Below, piece after piece: positions 10,022 through 16,604 of a DNA stretch of 64,000 bases; the stretch's first letter is position 1; each line of letters opens with the position of its first letter. The DNA is from Pigmentiphaga litoralis (GTDB taxonomy: Bacteria; Pseudomonadota; Gammaproteobacteria; Burkholderiales; Burkholderiaceae_B): assembly GCF_014651835.1 (NCBI RefSeq), contig NZ_BMXQ01000002.1, forward strand, positions 868,001-932,000, in the 5' to 3' direction. A program made the translations under genes and the position numbers. Below the pieces are notes generated by a model. The model worked only from the letters and a program-made list of their open reading frames with translations, was not told the DNA's origin and made no database searches.

Positions 10022-11056
10022 TTACGCTCCCGCCAGCACGTGCTCGCGCGGAACTTTGAACCCGCTGGCGTGCTTGTGCCCGCCGCCGCCGTATTCACGC
10101 GCGATGACCGACACATCCAGGCCTTCGGCAGCGCTCCGCAAGCTGAAAATTCGGTGGGTTGAAGTGTCCCAGTAGCATGCGGCGAAGGGAACGCCAACGG
10201 CCATAAGGGCTCCTGCATCGCTCGACATCGTATAGGGCAGGCTTGCCACGGGGACCTCGTGCCCGCCGATGTGCATCGTGCGCTGACACACGCGCACGAG
10301 CTCGGCAATGTCTTTGTGGTGCTTGCGTTCAATCGCGGCGCCTGCCACCGTGAGTTTCATCAGTTCGACCTGGTCGGCGGCCATCAAGCGGTCCCAGTTT
10401 TGGAAGGTGTATTCGTAGCTGAAAACCGTTGCTTGGATGTCTCGCGTTTGCGGCAGCCGAAACCGCCACAGGTCCCGATCTTCAATGTGTCCAAGCAGCA
10501 GCGGGCGAGGGGTCTCCGGAAAAAGGAAGTCCCAGGTGATGCCAGCGCCGGAGCGTTCCATGTCGAAGCAAACACCGATGTCCGGCATGTTCTGCGAATA
10601 GCATTGGACGGACACCGCGTGGCGAGACATCGAGGGAAGGTGTGCCGCAGCCCAGTCTGTTCGAAACGCTGGAAGGCCTGCGAGGTCTTCGGCCGCGCTT
10701 TTGTGATGGTCGAGAATCGTGATGCTGCGTGCTTTGAAGGACATTTGCACCAGTACGTCATATGGGTAGGAAAAGTCCGCGATATAAACATCGCGGCCGG
10801 TGACATCCGGCGGGGGCGCGTTGTAGCCGGCCGGGCAGAACTCGAATCCGGCCGGATCGGCATGATGAAAGCACCAGGCAGCGCTGAACCCGTCGGCGCA
10901 GTTGCCGTGGTAGATGACCAGCGGCTTGATTGCAGCAGGTGCAGTTTGTGATTGATTCATGTCCGCAGTGCCTTTCATGGTGTCAAAGGTTTGGTCAGTG
11001 GTCGCCACCGGCTTGGTGTCGGCATATGCAAGGAGGTCGAGGCGCGCGTTCATCAT
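10022..11056 (-). CDS. DHH-family phosphoesterase
   Basis: A 344-residue cytosolic protein. The DHH domain opens with KPLVIYHGNCADGFSAAWCF (metal-binding Asp in NCADG), includes VYIADFSYP and the signature ITILDHHKSA, and ends with the DHHA1 motif EYGGGGHKHASGF. Members hydrolyse short oligonucleotides or cyclic (di)nucleotides. It is in the leftward early operon with SSB and a dNMP kinase. Its ATG overlaps the stop of the 37-aa gene before it. An alternative start at 10960 would drop 32 non-conserved residues. The substrate is unknown; nucleotide salvage or removal of nucleotide second messengers are both possible. Confidence 0.88.
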   Translation of the reverse strand: MMNARLDLLAYADTKPVATTDQTFDTMKGTADMNQSQTAPAAIKPLVIYHGNCADGFSAAWCFHHADPAGFEFCPAGYNAPPPDVTGRDVYIADFSYPYDVLVQMSFKARSITILDHHKSAAEDLAGLPAFRTDWAAAHLPSMSRHAVSVQCYSQNMPDIGVCFDMERSGAGITWDFLFPETPRPLLLGHIEDRDLWRFRLPQTRDIQATVFSYEYTFQNWDRLMAADQVELMKLTVAGAAIERKHHKDIAELVRVCQRTMHIGGHEVPVASLPYTMSSDAGALMAVGVPFAACYWDTSTHRIFSLRSAAEGLDVSVIAREYGGGGHKHASGFKVPREHVLAGA

Positions 11057-11166
11057 TCACCCCACCACTTCGTATCGATGCAGCGATAAAGCCAGACACC
11101 GAATCCGGTACCAAGCCAGAAGGCGATGAATGCTGCAGCGCCGACAAGCAGAGCGGTGCTGGTCAT
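11053..11166 (-). CDS. Small membrane protein, 37 aa
   Basis: Reads MTSTALLVGAAAFIAFWLGT, then GFGVWLYRCIDTKWWGE: one transmembrane helix and a short polar tail. Its ATG overlaps the stop of the preceding gene (TGATG) and its stop overlaps the start of the DHH gene, so it is translationally coupled on both sides. That coupling is the main evidence that it is real. Function unknown. Confidence 0.6.
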   Translation of the reverse strand: MTSTALLVGAAAFIAFWLGTGFGVWLYRCIDTKWWGE

Positions 11167-11576
11167 CACGCCACCTGCTTATGGCGAACCGCGTCGTGAT
11201 AGCGCGCAAGGGCGATATCGGCCGCGAGAATTTTCTTGTCGGTTGCGCACAGGTCCGAGACGATGCGTTCGACGGCCGGTGCCACCGCGATCAAGTCGGC
11301 CAGATGACGCGCCTCGAGCGGGATGTGGTGCATCAGGTTGATGCGAAACAGCTCCAGCGGCAGCGTTTCGAAGTGAATCTCGCGCTCGGTCATGGTCGCG
11401 TAGAGGAACAGGTACAGCCCGCGAATGGTGGGCGCCAGGCGTTCCATGCGGCAGGTGCCCGGATCGAAGTAGAGGTGCATGCCGGCGTCGTCGTATGCAA
11501 GCTCCTCGCCGTGTGCGAGTTTGTCGAAGATTGAGCACAGCGGTATCGCGGCGCTGGGGAGGGAAGTGATGGTCAT
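11166..11576 (-). CDS. Early-operon protein of unknown function
   Basis: A 136-residue soluble protein (MTITSLPSAAIPLCSIFDKL, mid-region RLAPTIRGLYLFLYATMTER, then LPLELFRINLMHHIPLEARH). No family is recognised. It lies between ssb and the coupled 37-aa gene and is therefore co-transcribed with DNA-metabolism genes. Confidence 0.7.
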   Translation of the reverse strand: MTITSLPSAAIPLCSIFDKLAHGEELAYDDAGMHLYFDPGTCRMERLAPTIRGLYLFLYATMTEREIHFETLPLELFRINLMHHIPLEARHLADLIAVAPAVERIVSDLCATDKKILAADIALARYHDAVRHKQVA

Positions 11577-11616
11577 GCATGCCTCTGCATCGGGGTTCGG
11601 GTAGTGATGCGGTCAG

Positions 11617-12063
11617 TCAGAACGGAATGTCGTCGTCCATGTCCGCGAAGTTTGGAGACGGGGCAGACCCCGCTCCTGCGGCAGCCGGTCCAGGGGTAGA
11701 AGTGCCTCCGGACGCCGGTGCGCCTTCACGGTTTCCAAGCAACTGCATCTGGTCGACAACGATCTCGGTCGTGAATTTGTCGGCACCGGTGTCCTTGTCT
11801 TGCCACTTGCGAGTCTTGAGCCGGCCCTCGATGTAAACGGGCCGGCCTTTCTGCAAGTACTCGCCGGCGATCTCGGCCAAGCGGTTGTAGAAAACGACGC
11901 GGTGCCACTCGGTCTCTTCGCGTTTTTCGCCGCATGCTTTGTCCTTCCAGCTGCTCGTGGTGGCAATCGAGACGTTGCAGATGGCCGCGCCCGACGGGCT
12001 GTAGCGGACCTCCGGGTCGCGCCCGAGGTTGCCGACCAGAATGACTTTGTTGACCGATGCCAT
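11617..12063 (-). CDS. ssb: Single-stranded DNA-binding protein
   Basis: A 148-residue SSB. The OB-fold covers ~1-110 ([59 protein letters not shown]), followed by a Gly/Pro/Ala-rich linker and the acidic tip MDDDIPF that docks partner proteins. Its ATG overlaps the stop of the dNMP kinase (TAATG). It probably coats single strands during phage replication and recombination. Confidence 0.97.
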   Translation of the reverse strand: MASVNKVILVGNLGRDPEVRYSPSGAAICNVSIATTSSWKDKACGEKREETEWHRVVFYNRLAEIAGEYLQKGRPVYIEGRLKTRKWQDKDTGADKFTTEIVVDQMQLLGNREGAPASGGTSTPGPAAAGAGSAPSPNFADMDDDIPF

Positions 12064-12725
12064 TACGCAGCCCTCCCGCACTGGCGATCGGCCAGGAACG
12101 CGGCGTAGGTCTCGGCGACAACCTCGTGGTAGTCGACCAGTCGGGCGTCGTTGACAACGACGTAGTCGCACTGGATGTGGTCGAGCTCGGCCTCGCTGAC
12201 ATGGGTGATAGGCAGCGCGTCGGCGCTGCTGCGCTTTACACGCCAAAGGCTTGCACCGATGCGCTTGAGCAGCGCGGCTTCCGACAGGAAGCGGACATCG
12301 GTGATGACCAGGCGATGATGGCCGGCAGACAGCTCGCGCCCGATGGCATCTTTCATCTGGTCGGCCCAATAGTCCTCGCCATCCATCTGGCGGCGGTATT
12401 CGGTGCCGTACAGCTGCATCGTTTGCCGGGGCGATCGTGGCGAGCCACCGTTCAGCCCGAGTTCGTTCATGCGACCGATGTAGCGCCCATCCGCGCACCG
12501 GCCAATGGCCAACTCAATCGCAGGAACCTCCTTGCGCTTCCGGTCGAGCAGCAGCTGCGGATCCGTGCCGAAGGCCTCCGAGATCTCTGCGCGAACTGGA
12601 TCCGCGAACGCCATCGGTTCAAAGCCAGCGATGGACAGCAGGCCATCAGCGCAGGTGTTTTTGCCGCTGCCGGCGCGGCCCACCAGGCCGATAATTTCGT
12701 AAGGGGAGTGCATAGGGAAACTCAT
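12063..12725 (-). CDS. Deoxynucleotide monophosphate kinase-like P-loop protein
   Basis: A 220-residue kinase with a Walker A motif near residue 15 ([18 protein letters not shown]) and the phage dNMP-kinase pattern [28 protein letters not shown] and [12 protein letters not shown]. It is expected to phosphorylate dNMPs for phage DNA synthesis. The start at 12725 is chosen because it overlaps the stop of the upstream gene (ATGA) and places the P-loop at the usual distance; an internal ATG lies 4 codons on. Confidence 0.85.
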   Translation of the reverse strand: MSFPMHSPYEIIGLVGRAGSGKNTCADGLLSIAGFEPMAFADPVRAEISEAFGTDPQLLLDRKRKEVPAIELAIGRCADGRYIGRMNELGLNGGSPRSPRQTMQLYGTEYRRQMDGEDYWADQMKDAIGRELSAGHHRLVITDVRFLSEAALLKRIGASLWRVKRSSADALPITHVSEAELDHIQCDYVVVNDARLVDYHEVVAETYAAFLADRQCGRAA

Positions 12726-12919
12726 TGAAGATCGCTGGCGGACTGTCGTTTTCTGTCCGCGGCGGCGTGGGTGGACGCATGCCGGGCGATAACCTCGGCA
12801 TGCAGATTCAAAACGGCTGCGAGCAGCGGGTTCGCCATGGCGGCGGCAAGCGTGCCGGGCACTCGGCCCAAGTCCATCGCCAACGCCAGGTGATTGGGCG
12901 TCAGGAGTGGGTAGGGCAT
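12722..12919 (-). CDS. Small early protein, 65 aa
   Basis: MPYPLLTPNHLALAMDLGRV, a hydrophobic-helical middle, then a basic tail ([18 protein letters not shown]). Its stop overlaps the kinase ATG and its start overlaps the end of the previous gene by 19 bases. Support comes from this tight packing. No family recognised. Confidence 0.6.
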   Translation of the reverse strand: MPYPLLTPNHLALAMDLGRVPGTLAAAMANPLLAAVLNLHAEVIARHASTHAAADRKRQSASDLQ

Positions 12920-13086
12920 TGCGGAACCTCAGGCGCCTGCTCGGACGCAACGTCGTCGGCGGCGCGCGCCTGCTTCTTCATTTGCCGCTCGAGGCGTTTG
13001 AAGGTCTTGCGGATGTCGGTCTCGCTCGAGTGCGTGTACTTGAAGCTGGGATCGAGGCAGGCGGCGCGGGGGAGGGGGCGGGTCAT
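12901..13086 (-). CDS. Small basic early protein, 61 aa
   Basis: MTRPLPRAACLDPSFKYTHS followed by a basic helix (TDIRKTFKRLERQMKKQARA). The start overlaps the stop of the preceding 64-aa gene as ATGA. Function unknown. Confidence 0.6.
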   Translation of the reverse strand: MTRPLPRAACLDPSFKYTHSSETDIRKTFKRLERQMKKQARAADDVASEQAPEVPQCPTHS

Positions 13087-13277
13087 GGGGTGGCGCTCAG
13101 AACGGGCCGGAGCCAACGAACAGGAATGCGAGCGGTAAGGCCAGGACGCAGCAGGAACCGACCGCGTCCCAAGTCGTGGGGGTCGTACCCGGCCGCTTTG
13201 AAACTGACTTGGCTGGGACGTTGCTCTACCGTAGTCTCCGAAACCGGATCGCTTGGCGCTTGCGTTGCGAATGGCAT
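13083..13277 (-). CDS. First gene of the leftward early operon, 64 aa
   Basis: MPFATQAPSDPVSETTVEQR..., ending RIPVRWLRPVLSATP. The ATG at 13277 has AGGAG six bases upstream; an ATG six bases earlier is too close to that site. It begins ~35 bases downstream of the predicted early-promoter start. Function unknown. Confidence 0.65.
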   Translation of the reverse strand: MPFATQAPSDPVSETTVEQRPSQVSFKAAGYDPHDLGRGRFLLRPGLTARIPVRWLRPVLSATP

Positions 13278-13319
13278 GACCATCTCCTTCTGCACTTGGT
13301 GTGCGTTGTCGATGGCCGA

Positions 13320-13348
13320 ATTATCACGAACGTTTTTCAAAATGTCAA
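13320..13348 (-). promoter_or_regulatory. Early leftward promoter
   Basis: On the minus strand a perfect -35 TTGACA (13343-13348), a 17-base spacer and a -10 GATAAT (13320-13325). This is the best sigma-70 promoter seen in the prophage and sits just ahead of the 64-aa, kinase, ssb and DHH operon. Confidence 0.85.
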
Positions 13349-13358
13349 AACGTTCGTG
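13325..13358. promoter_or_regulatory. Inverted-repeat operator over the early promoter
   Basis: A perfect 12-bp inverted repeat: CACGAACGTTTT (13325-13336) and AAAACGTTCGTG (13347-13358), separated by 10 bases. It covers the -35 box and reaches the -10 box, so a bound dimer would block transcription. The S24 repressor or the Cro-like protein are the candidates. Confidence 0.8.
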
Positions 13359-13370
13359 TTATTTAGGACG

Positions 13371-13395
13371 AAAAAAAAGCGCCCTCAGGGGCGCT
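13371..13395 (-). terminator. Intrinsic terminator after the lipoprotein gene
   Basis: On the minus strand AGCGCCC / GGGCGCT form the stem, followed by eight T residues (13371-13378). It ends the lipoprotein transcript just before the early promoter and so insulates that promoter from read-through. Confidence 0.9.
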
Positions 13396-13413
13396 GATCC
13401 GTACAGTTATCGC

Positions 13414-14070
13414 CTATTTGAAGTTGCTGAGGACCTTGTAGGTCACAGAACTGTTGGTAGCGTCCATGATTTCGAGAAGAGCACCTTTATAGCCAATTGT
13501 CTTCGAGCTGCTCAGGTCGTACTCCACGTCGTTGTTGAACGCCGGTCGTGCTGCCGAACTGCTGAATTCGCGATAGCCCACATTGATTTTGTTGCCAATC
13601 CGGCCGCTGTAAATCAGCGTTTGCTGAAAACTATTGCCGCGTTCGGAAATCTGAGTTTGGCGTTCGTAATCAGCATCGTAACAAAGCCTGCTTCCCAGCG
13701 TGGTTACCACGCAGAGCTGCGCACTTGGCTGTTTGCCTACGCTGAGTGCCTGTATCGGATCGTGAAGAGCAGACTTCGTAACTCCCACTGCGCTGTAAAA
13801 ATCGTCCTGTTCGTCGAACCCCAACTGCCGATACTTTCCTTCGGGAATCTGATACGCGAAGCCAACAGTACTCTTTTGGACTACGAGCACACCCTCTTCA
13901 GCGATAAAGCCCTTTTTGAGCAAGTGATCACCGACGGAGGCTGTTGTCACTGTACCTACTTCAGGATAACTCACGTCGGCGACAGCCTTCATACCGCCGT
14001 TGTACCGAACCGTCGTGCAGCCGGTGGCCGATAGGCCGACTAGCAGTGTGGCAAATATTCGAAATAACAA
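13414..14070 (-). CDS. Prophage lipoprotein (probable moron)
   Basis: A 218-residue exported lipoprotein: MLFRIFATLLVGLSATGC ends in a lipobox with the Cys at residue 18. The rest is a soluble domain (NGGMKAVADVSYPEVGTVTT, then GKYRQLGFDEQDDFYSAVGV) with no recognised family. I place the start at a TTG at 14070 because GGGGAGG stands 5 bases upstream; an ATG 11 codons earlier lacks one. The gene is visibly more AT-rich than its neighbours, has its own terminator and sits on the repressor's side of the switch, so it is probably expressed in the lysogen. Confidence 0.75.
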   Translation of the reverse strand: MLFRIFATLLVGLSATGCTTVRYNGGMKAVADVSYPEVGTVTTASVGDHLLKKGFIAEEGVLVVQKSTVGFAYQIPEGKYRQLGFDEQDDFYSAVGVTKSALHDPIQALSVGKQPSAQLCVVTTLGSRLCYDADYERQTQISERGNSFQQTLIYSGRIGNKINVGYREFSSSAARPAFNNDVEYDLSSSKTIGYKGALLEIMDATNSSVTYKVLSNFK

Positions 14071-14190
14071 ATTGGCCTCCCCAGGCGTCGTGTCTGTGCA
14101 CAATTCTCGAACGACTTCATGTCAACGGCGTCTCTTGTAAAGCGTGCCGGCGAAATGCGCAGTAAATGACAAGCGAGTAAGTATGCCCGT

Positions 14191-14826
14191 TCATCCGCGC
14201 CTTACGCCAGAAAATATCACCACTCCACAAAATACGGTGTCTTCTGGCACACGAATGATGCGCTTACCGTTTAACCCAAGTAAATAGAGGCCTTCTTCAT
14301 CCCGCTTAAGTCGCTTAAATGTTGCGCGCCCATCGCTGGTGCGAACTATCACGTCGTCGTTTGGAATGGGGTCTCGGCTTGGGTCGACAAATAGAATGTC
14401 TCCATCGCCATAGCTATTACGCGTGCCGTCGTCCATGCTATCCCCGGCCACACGAAGACAATAGCTGTGCGGACCATGCGGAACAGGGCAGTAGAACCAA
14501 TCCTCCGCTTCTCCCGAGACAAAGTTGTCCGGTGACTCGCAAAGTTCGCCTGCTCGAACCCACGAGATCAGCGGCAGGCGTCCCCTAATTTCCGGTCCAA
14601 CCGTTACGTTGCTCTTCTCACTCATCGGCCCCTTGCCATTATCTAGCCACTCTGCACGTACCCCGAGCGCACTTGCTAACGAGACAACCTGCCGGCTGCT
14701 GTTACGCGAGCCAGATTCGTAATTGCCGATGGCGCCCTGACTAACCCCGCTCGCTCTTGCAAGTTGTTCCTGGGTCATGCCGCGGGCTTCGCGGGCTTGG
14801 ATGAGACGTTCGCGGAATGTTTTCAC
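14191..14826 (-). CDS. CI-like repressor with S24 peptidase domain
   Basis: A 211-residue repressor. An XRE helix-turn-helix is at ~4-60 (RERLIQAREARGMTQEQLAR, SQGAIGNYESG). A LexA/S24 domain follows: Ala92-Gly93 (WVRAGELCE) is the expected self-cleavage site, Ser130 in VAGDSMDDG and Lys171 in ATFKRL form the catalytic pair. RecA-stimulated cleavage would induce the phage. I choose GTG at 14826: longer reading would run through the operator region. There is no ribosome site in front, but a TTTAAT -10-like box ends 7 bases upstream, so a leaderless message is possible. Confidence 0.9.
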   Translation of the reverse strand: MKTFRERLIQAREARGMTQEQLARASGVSQGAIGNYESGSRNSSRQVVSLASALGVRAEWLDNGKGPMSEKSNVTVGPEIRGRLPLISWVRAGELCESPDNFVSGEAEDWFYCPVPHGPHSYCLRVAGDSMDDGTRNSYGDGDILFVDPSRDPIPNDDVIVRTSDGRATFKRLKRDEEGLYLLGLNGKRIIRVPEDTVFCGVVIFSGVRRG

Positions 14827-14827
14827 A

Positions 14828-14902
14828 AACGTGATTAAAAACGGTTCTTGTATCACGTTGGTTTTATAGTTAATATCACGATCGTTATTAGCGGAGAACG
14901 TC
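14828..14902. promoter_or_regulatory. Divergent repressor/Cro control region
   Basis: The space between the repressor and Cro-like starts. It carries an inverted repeat AACGTGAT (14828-14835) / ATCACGTT (14852-14859), further ATCACG copies near 14875, and a rightward promoter TTGTAT (14848-14853), 17 bases, TAATAT (14871-14876). The CRAACGT core also occurs in the early-operon operator. Confidence 0.65.
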
Positions 14903-15187
14903 ATGAGCACACTTCAAGGCGCGCCTACGTCGGCGCCAAACGCAGCGGTTGCTGCGCTCGTACGCGCCGTCGATCGCGTTGGTGGAGTTGGGGCGCTAGC
15001 GGCGCGAATTGGCGTAACGCAAGGCGCGGTGAGCAACTGGAAAACGCGCGGGCGCGTGCCTGCCGAACACTGTCCAGCGATCGAGCGCGCAACAAACCGA
15101 CAGGTCACGTGCGAACAGCTTTGTCCTACGACTGACTGGGCGTTCATTCGAGCCCAAGGCGAACCCCAAACCGAATTCGAGGCTTGA
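14903..15187 (+). CDS. Cro/YdaS-like helix-turn-helix protein
   Basis: A 94-residue protein with a YdaS-type HTH: LVRAVDRVGGVGALAARIGV, TQGAVSNWKTRGRVPAEHCP, AIERATNRQVTCEQLCP. Such proteins play the Cro role in many proteobacterial prophages. It is divergent from the repressor, and GGAG precedes the ATG by about 7 bases. It would be the first gene of the rightward early transcript. Confidence 0.85.
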   Translation: MSTLQGAPTSAPNAAVAALVRAVDRVGGVGALAARIGVTQGAVSNWKTRGRVPAEHCPAIERATNRQVTCEQLCPTTDWAFIRAQGEPQTEFEA

Positions 15188-15227
15188 ATGCCAGTCGCAC
15201 AGTACGCGTATCGGACTGTACGCAACG

Positions 15228-15467
15228 CTATTGCCTGGGCCGTGCTGCGTGCTCTGTTCGGGCGTCGTATTCGGCCAGAGCACGGCGCAGTGCTTCTACT
15301 GCTTGAGGCGACACCAGAAATGACGGTGACACCAGCCAAGGGCTATCCGGCGACTCTGCCGCCGAGCGAATGCGTACGCGCATCACTGCGGATTCGTCCT
15401 GCGGCACCGCGCCGAGATATTCAACGTCTTCGACGTGGGCTGTGAAGGTAACTGTCTTGAGGTCCAT
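15228..15467 (-). CDS. Hypothetical phage protein, ~79 aa
   Basis: MDLKTVTFTAHVEDVEYLGA, then ESAVMRVRIRSAAESPDSPW and QAVEALRRALAEYD: an amphipathic beta-then-helix protein with coding-like composition. An in-frame GTG at 15533 would add 22 residues; neither start has a clear ribosome site. It runs against the neighbouring rightward genes. Confidence 0.45.
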   Translation of the reverse strand: MDLKTVTFTAHVEDVEYLGAVPQDESAVMRVRIRSAAESPDSPWLVSPSFLVSPQAVEALRRALAEYDARTEHAARPRQ

Positions 15468-15553
15468 GTCCGTATTGTCGAGCAGCAGTGCATCCGAGTC
15501 ATTGGCAACCACGCATGCGTTTTGCCACCCCACCAGTTCGCAAAGGAATATTC

Positions 15554-15841
15554 ATGCCAATCGTCGTCATCAAAGGTCCGCAGGGCTGCGGCAAGACGCG
15601 CCATGCGGCGCTGCTGTCCGCGCATTTTGGTTGCACGCAGCTGATCGAAGAGGCGGTGCCAGCGGGAGCACACAGCTGGTCCGACGGCTCCCTGGTGATG
15701 ATCTCAGGCGCGATGCCGCCGGACTGGCACAACCCCGGCGGAATCCATGTTCTGACGTTTGCCGAGGCTTTGCCAATGGCCGTCAGCCAACAGCAACATC
15801 CATCAGCAGCGAAAGACGCTCAAGGTATGCGCCGCGATTAG
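15554..15841 (+). CDS. Small P-loop protein, 95 aa
   Basis: MPIVVIKGPQGCGKTRHAAL carries a clean Walker A motif at residues ~8-15, followed by a short ASCE-like fragment (GCTQLIEEAVPAG, HPGGIHVLTF-type strand). It is too short to be a full kinase or helicase. AAAGGAA precedes the ATG by 6 bases. Its 3' end overlaps the oppositely directed gene at 15783. Function unknown; possibly a nucleotide-binding accessory to replication. Confidence 0.7.
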   Translation: MPIVVIKGPQGCGKTRHAALLSAHFGCTQLIEEAVPAGAHSWSDGSLVMISGAMPPDWHNPGGIHVLTFAEALPMAVSQQQHPSAAKDAQGMRRD

Positions 15842-16091
15842 AGGCAAGGTCGCCGTCCCGGTACAGCATGATGAAGCCCTCCTCAGTCATCCCGTTTCCG
15901 CTCCAGGAAAGCTTGCGGGCGATTGCAGGCGTGATCTTCATCTCAGTGACTGTGCTGTGCGTCTCGTATACGACGTGGTCGCGGCTCTGTTCACCGATCG
16001 GTTTGTACAGCCGATTCAAGACGATGAAGCGGCCGTCGTCCAGCCTCTTGAGGCAATACGGAAAGAAAACTCGGCGGGCGAAATCAGACAT
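15783..16091 (-). CDS. Hypothetical phage protein, 102 aa
   Basis: MSDFARRVFFPYCLKRLDDGRF, then VLNRLYKPIG and a C-terminal half with EMKITPAIARKLSW and EGFIMLYRDGD. The composition is clearly coding, and the PYCL..DGR.IVLNR.YKPIG pattern recurs in phage hypothetical proteins. It diverges from the CII-like gene with only 38 bases between their starts. Confidence 0.7.
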   Translation of the reverse strand: MSDFARRVFFPYCLKRLDDGRFIVLNRLYKPIGEQSRDHVVYETHSTVTEMKITPAIARKLSWSGNGMTEEGFIMLYRDGDLASNRGAYLERLSLLMDVAVG

Positions 16092-16129
16092 GAGCGCTCC
16101 TATGCATTTTGCGGAAACGGGTCGTTAAA

Positions 16130-16603
16130 ATGAATATCACTGACGCGTTGTATCACGCCGTCCACAGCTACCCCGGCGGTGCCGAGGCGATGGCTGTGCG
16201 CATGGGCATCAGCTCCAGTTCGCTGCAGCACAAAGTCAATCCCGCATACCCCAAAGCGCATTGCTCCCCCGAGGAGCAAGCGATGATCTGCGAGCTAGCG
16301 AACGACAGGGGCCCTTTGATCGCGTTCGCGGCGCGCCTCGACTGCATTGTGCTTCCACTTCCCGCGGTTGACGGCGCTCACGACGAAGATCTCATGCGGC
16401 GCACTTCTGCGGCCTGTGTCGAGTTCGGCGAGCTCATCACCGAGGTGGGATTCACGACCGCTGACGGGCGCGTCACAGATAACGAACTGCGCCGCGTTGA
16501 GGCGGGTATCACCGACCTCACGCGCGCTTTGCATACGCTGCTTGCTGGCCTCCAGGCCATGAACCAGCGCGACAAGTCAGTTTCGATCACGCGAGCAGCC
16601 TGA
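16130..16603 (+). CDS. CII-like phage regulatory protein
   Basis: A 157-residue protein with an N-terminal HTH (MNITDALYHAVHSYPGGAEA, MAVRMGISSSSLQHKVNPAY) and a helical C-terminal half (VEAGITDLTRALHTLLAGLQ), matching the phage CII-type regulators that sit next to replication genes. A TTG seven codons earlier is possible. It ends one base before the replication gene start, so the two are co-transcribed. Confidence 0.8.
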   Translation: MNITDALYHAVHSYPGGAEAMAVRMGISSSSLQHKVNPAYPKAHCSPEEQAMICELANDRGPLIAFAARLDCIVLPLPAVDGAHDEDLMRRTSAACVEFGELITEVGFTTADGRVTDNELRRVEAGITDLTRALHTLLAGLQAMNQRDKSVSITRAA

Positions 16604-16604
16604 C

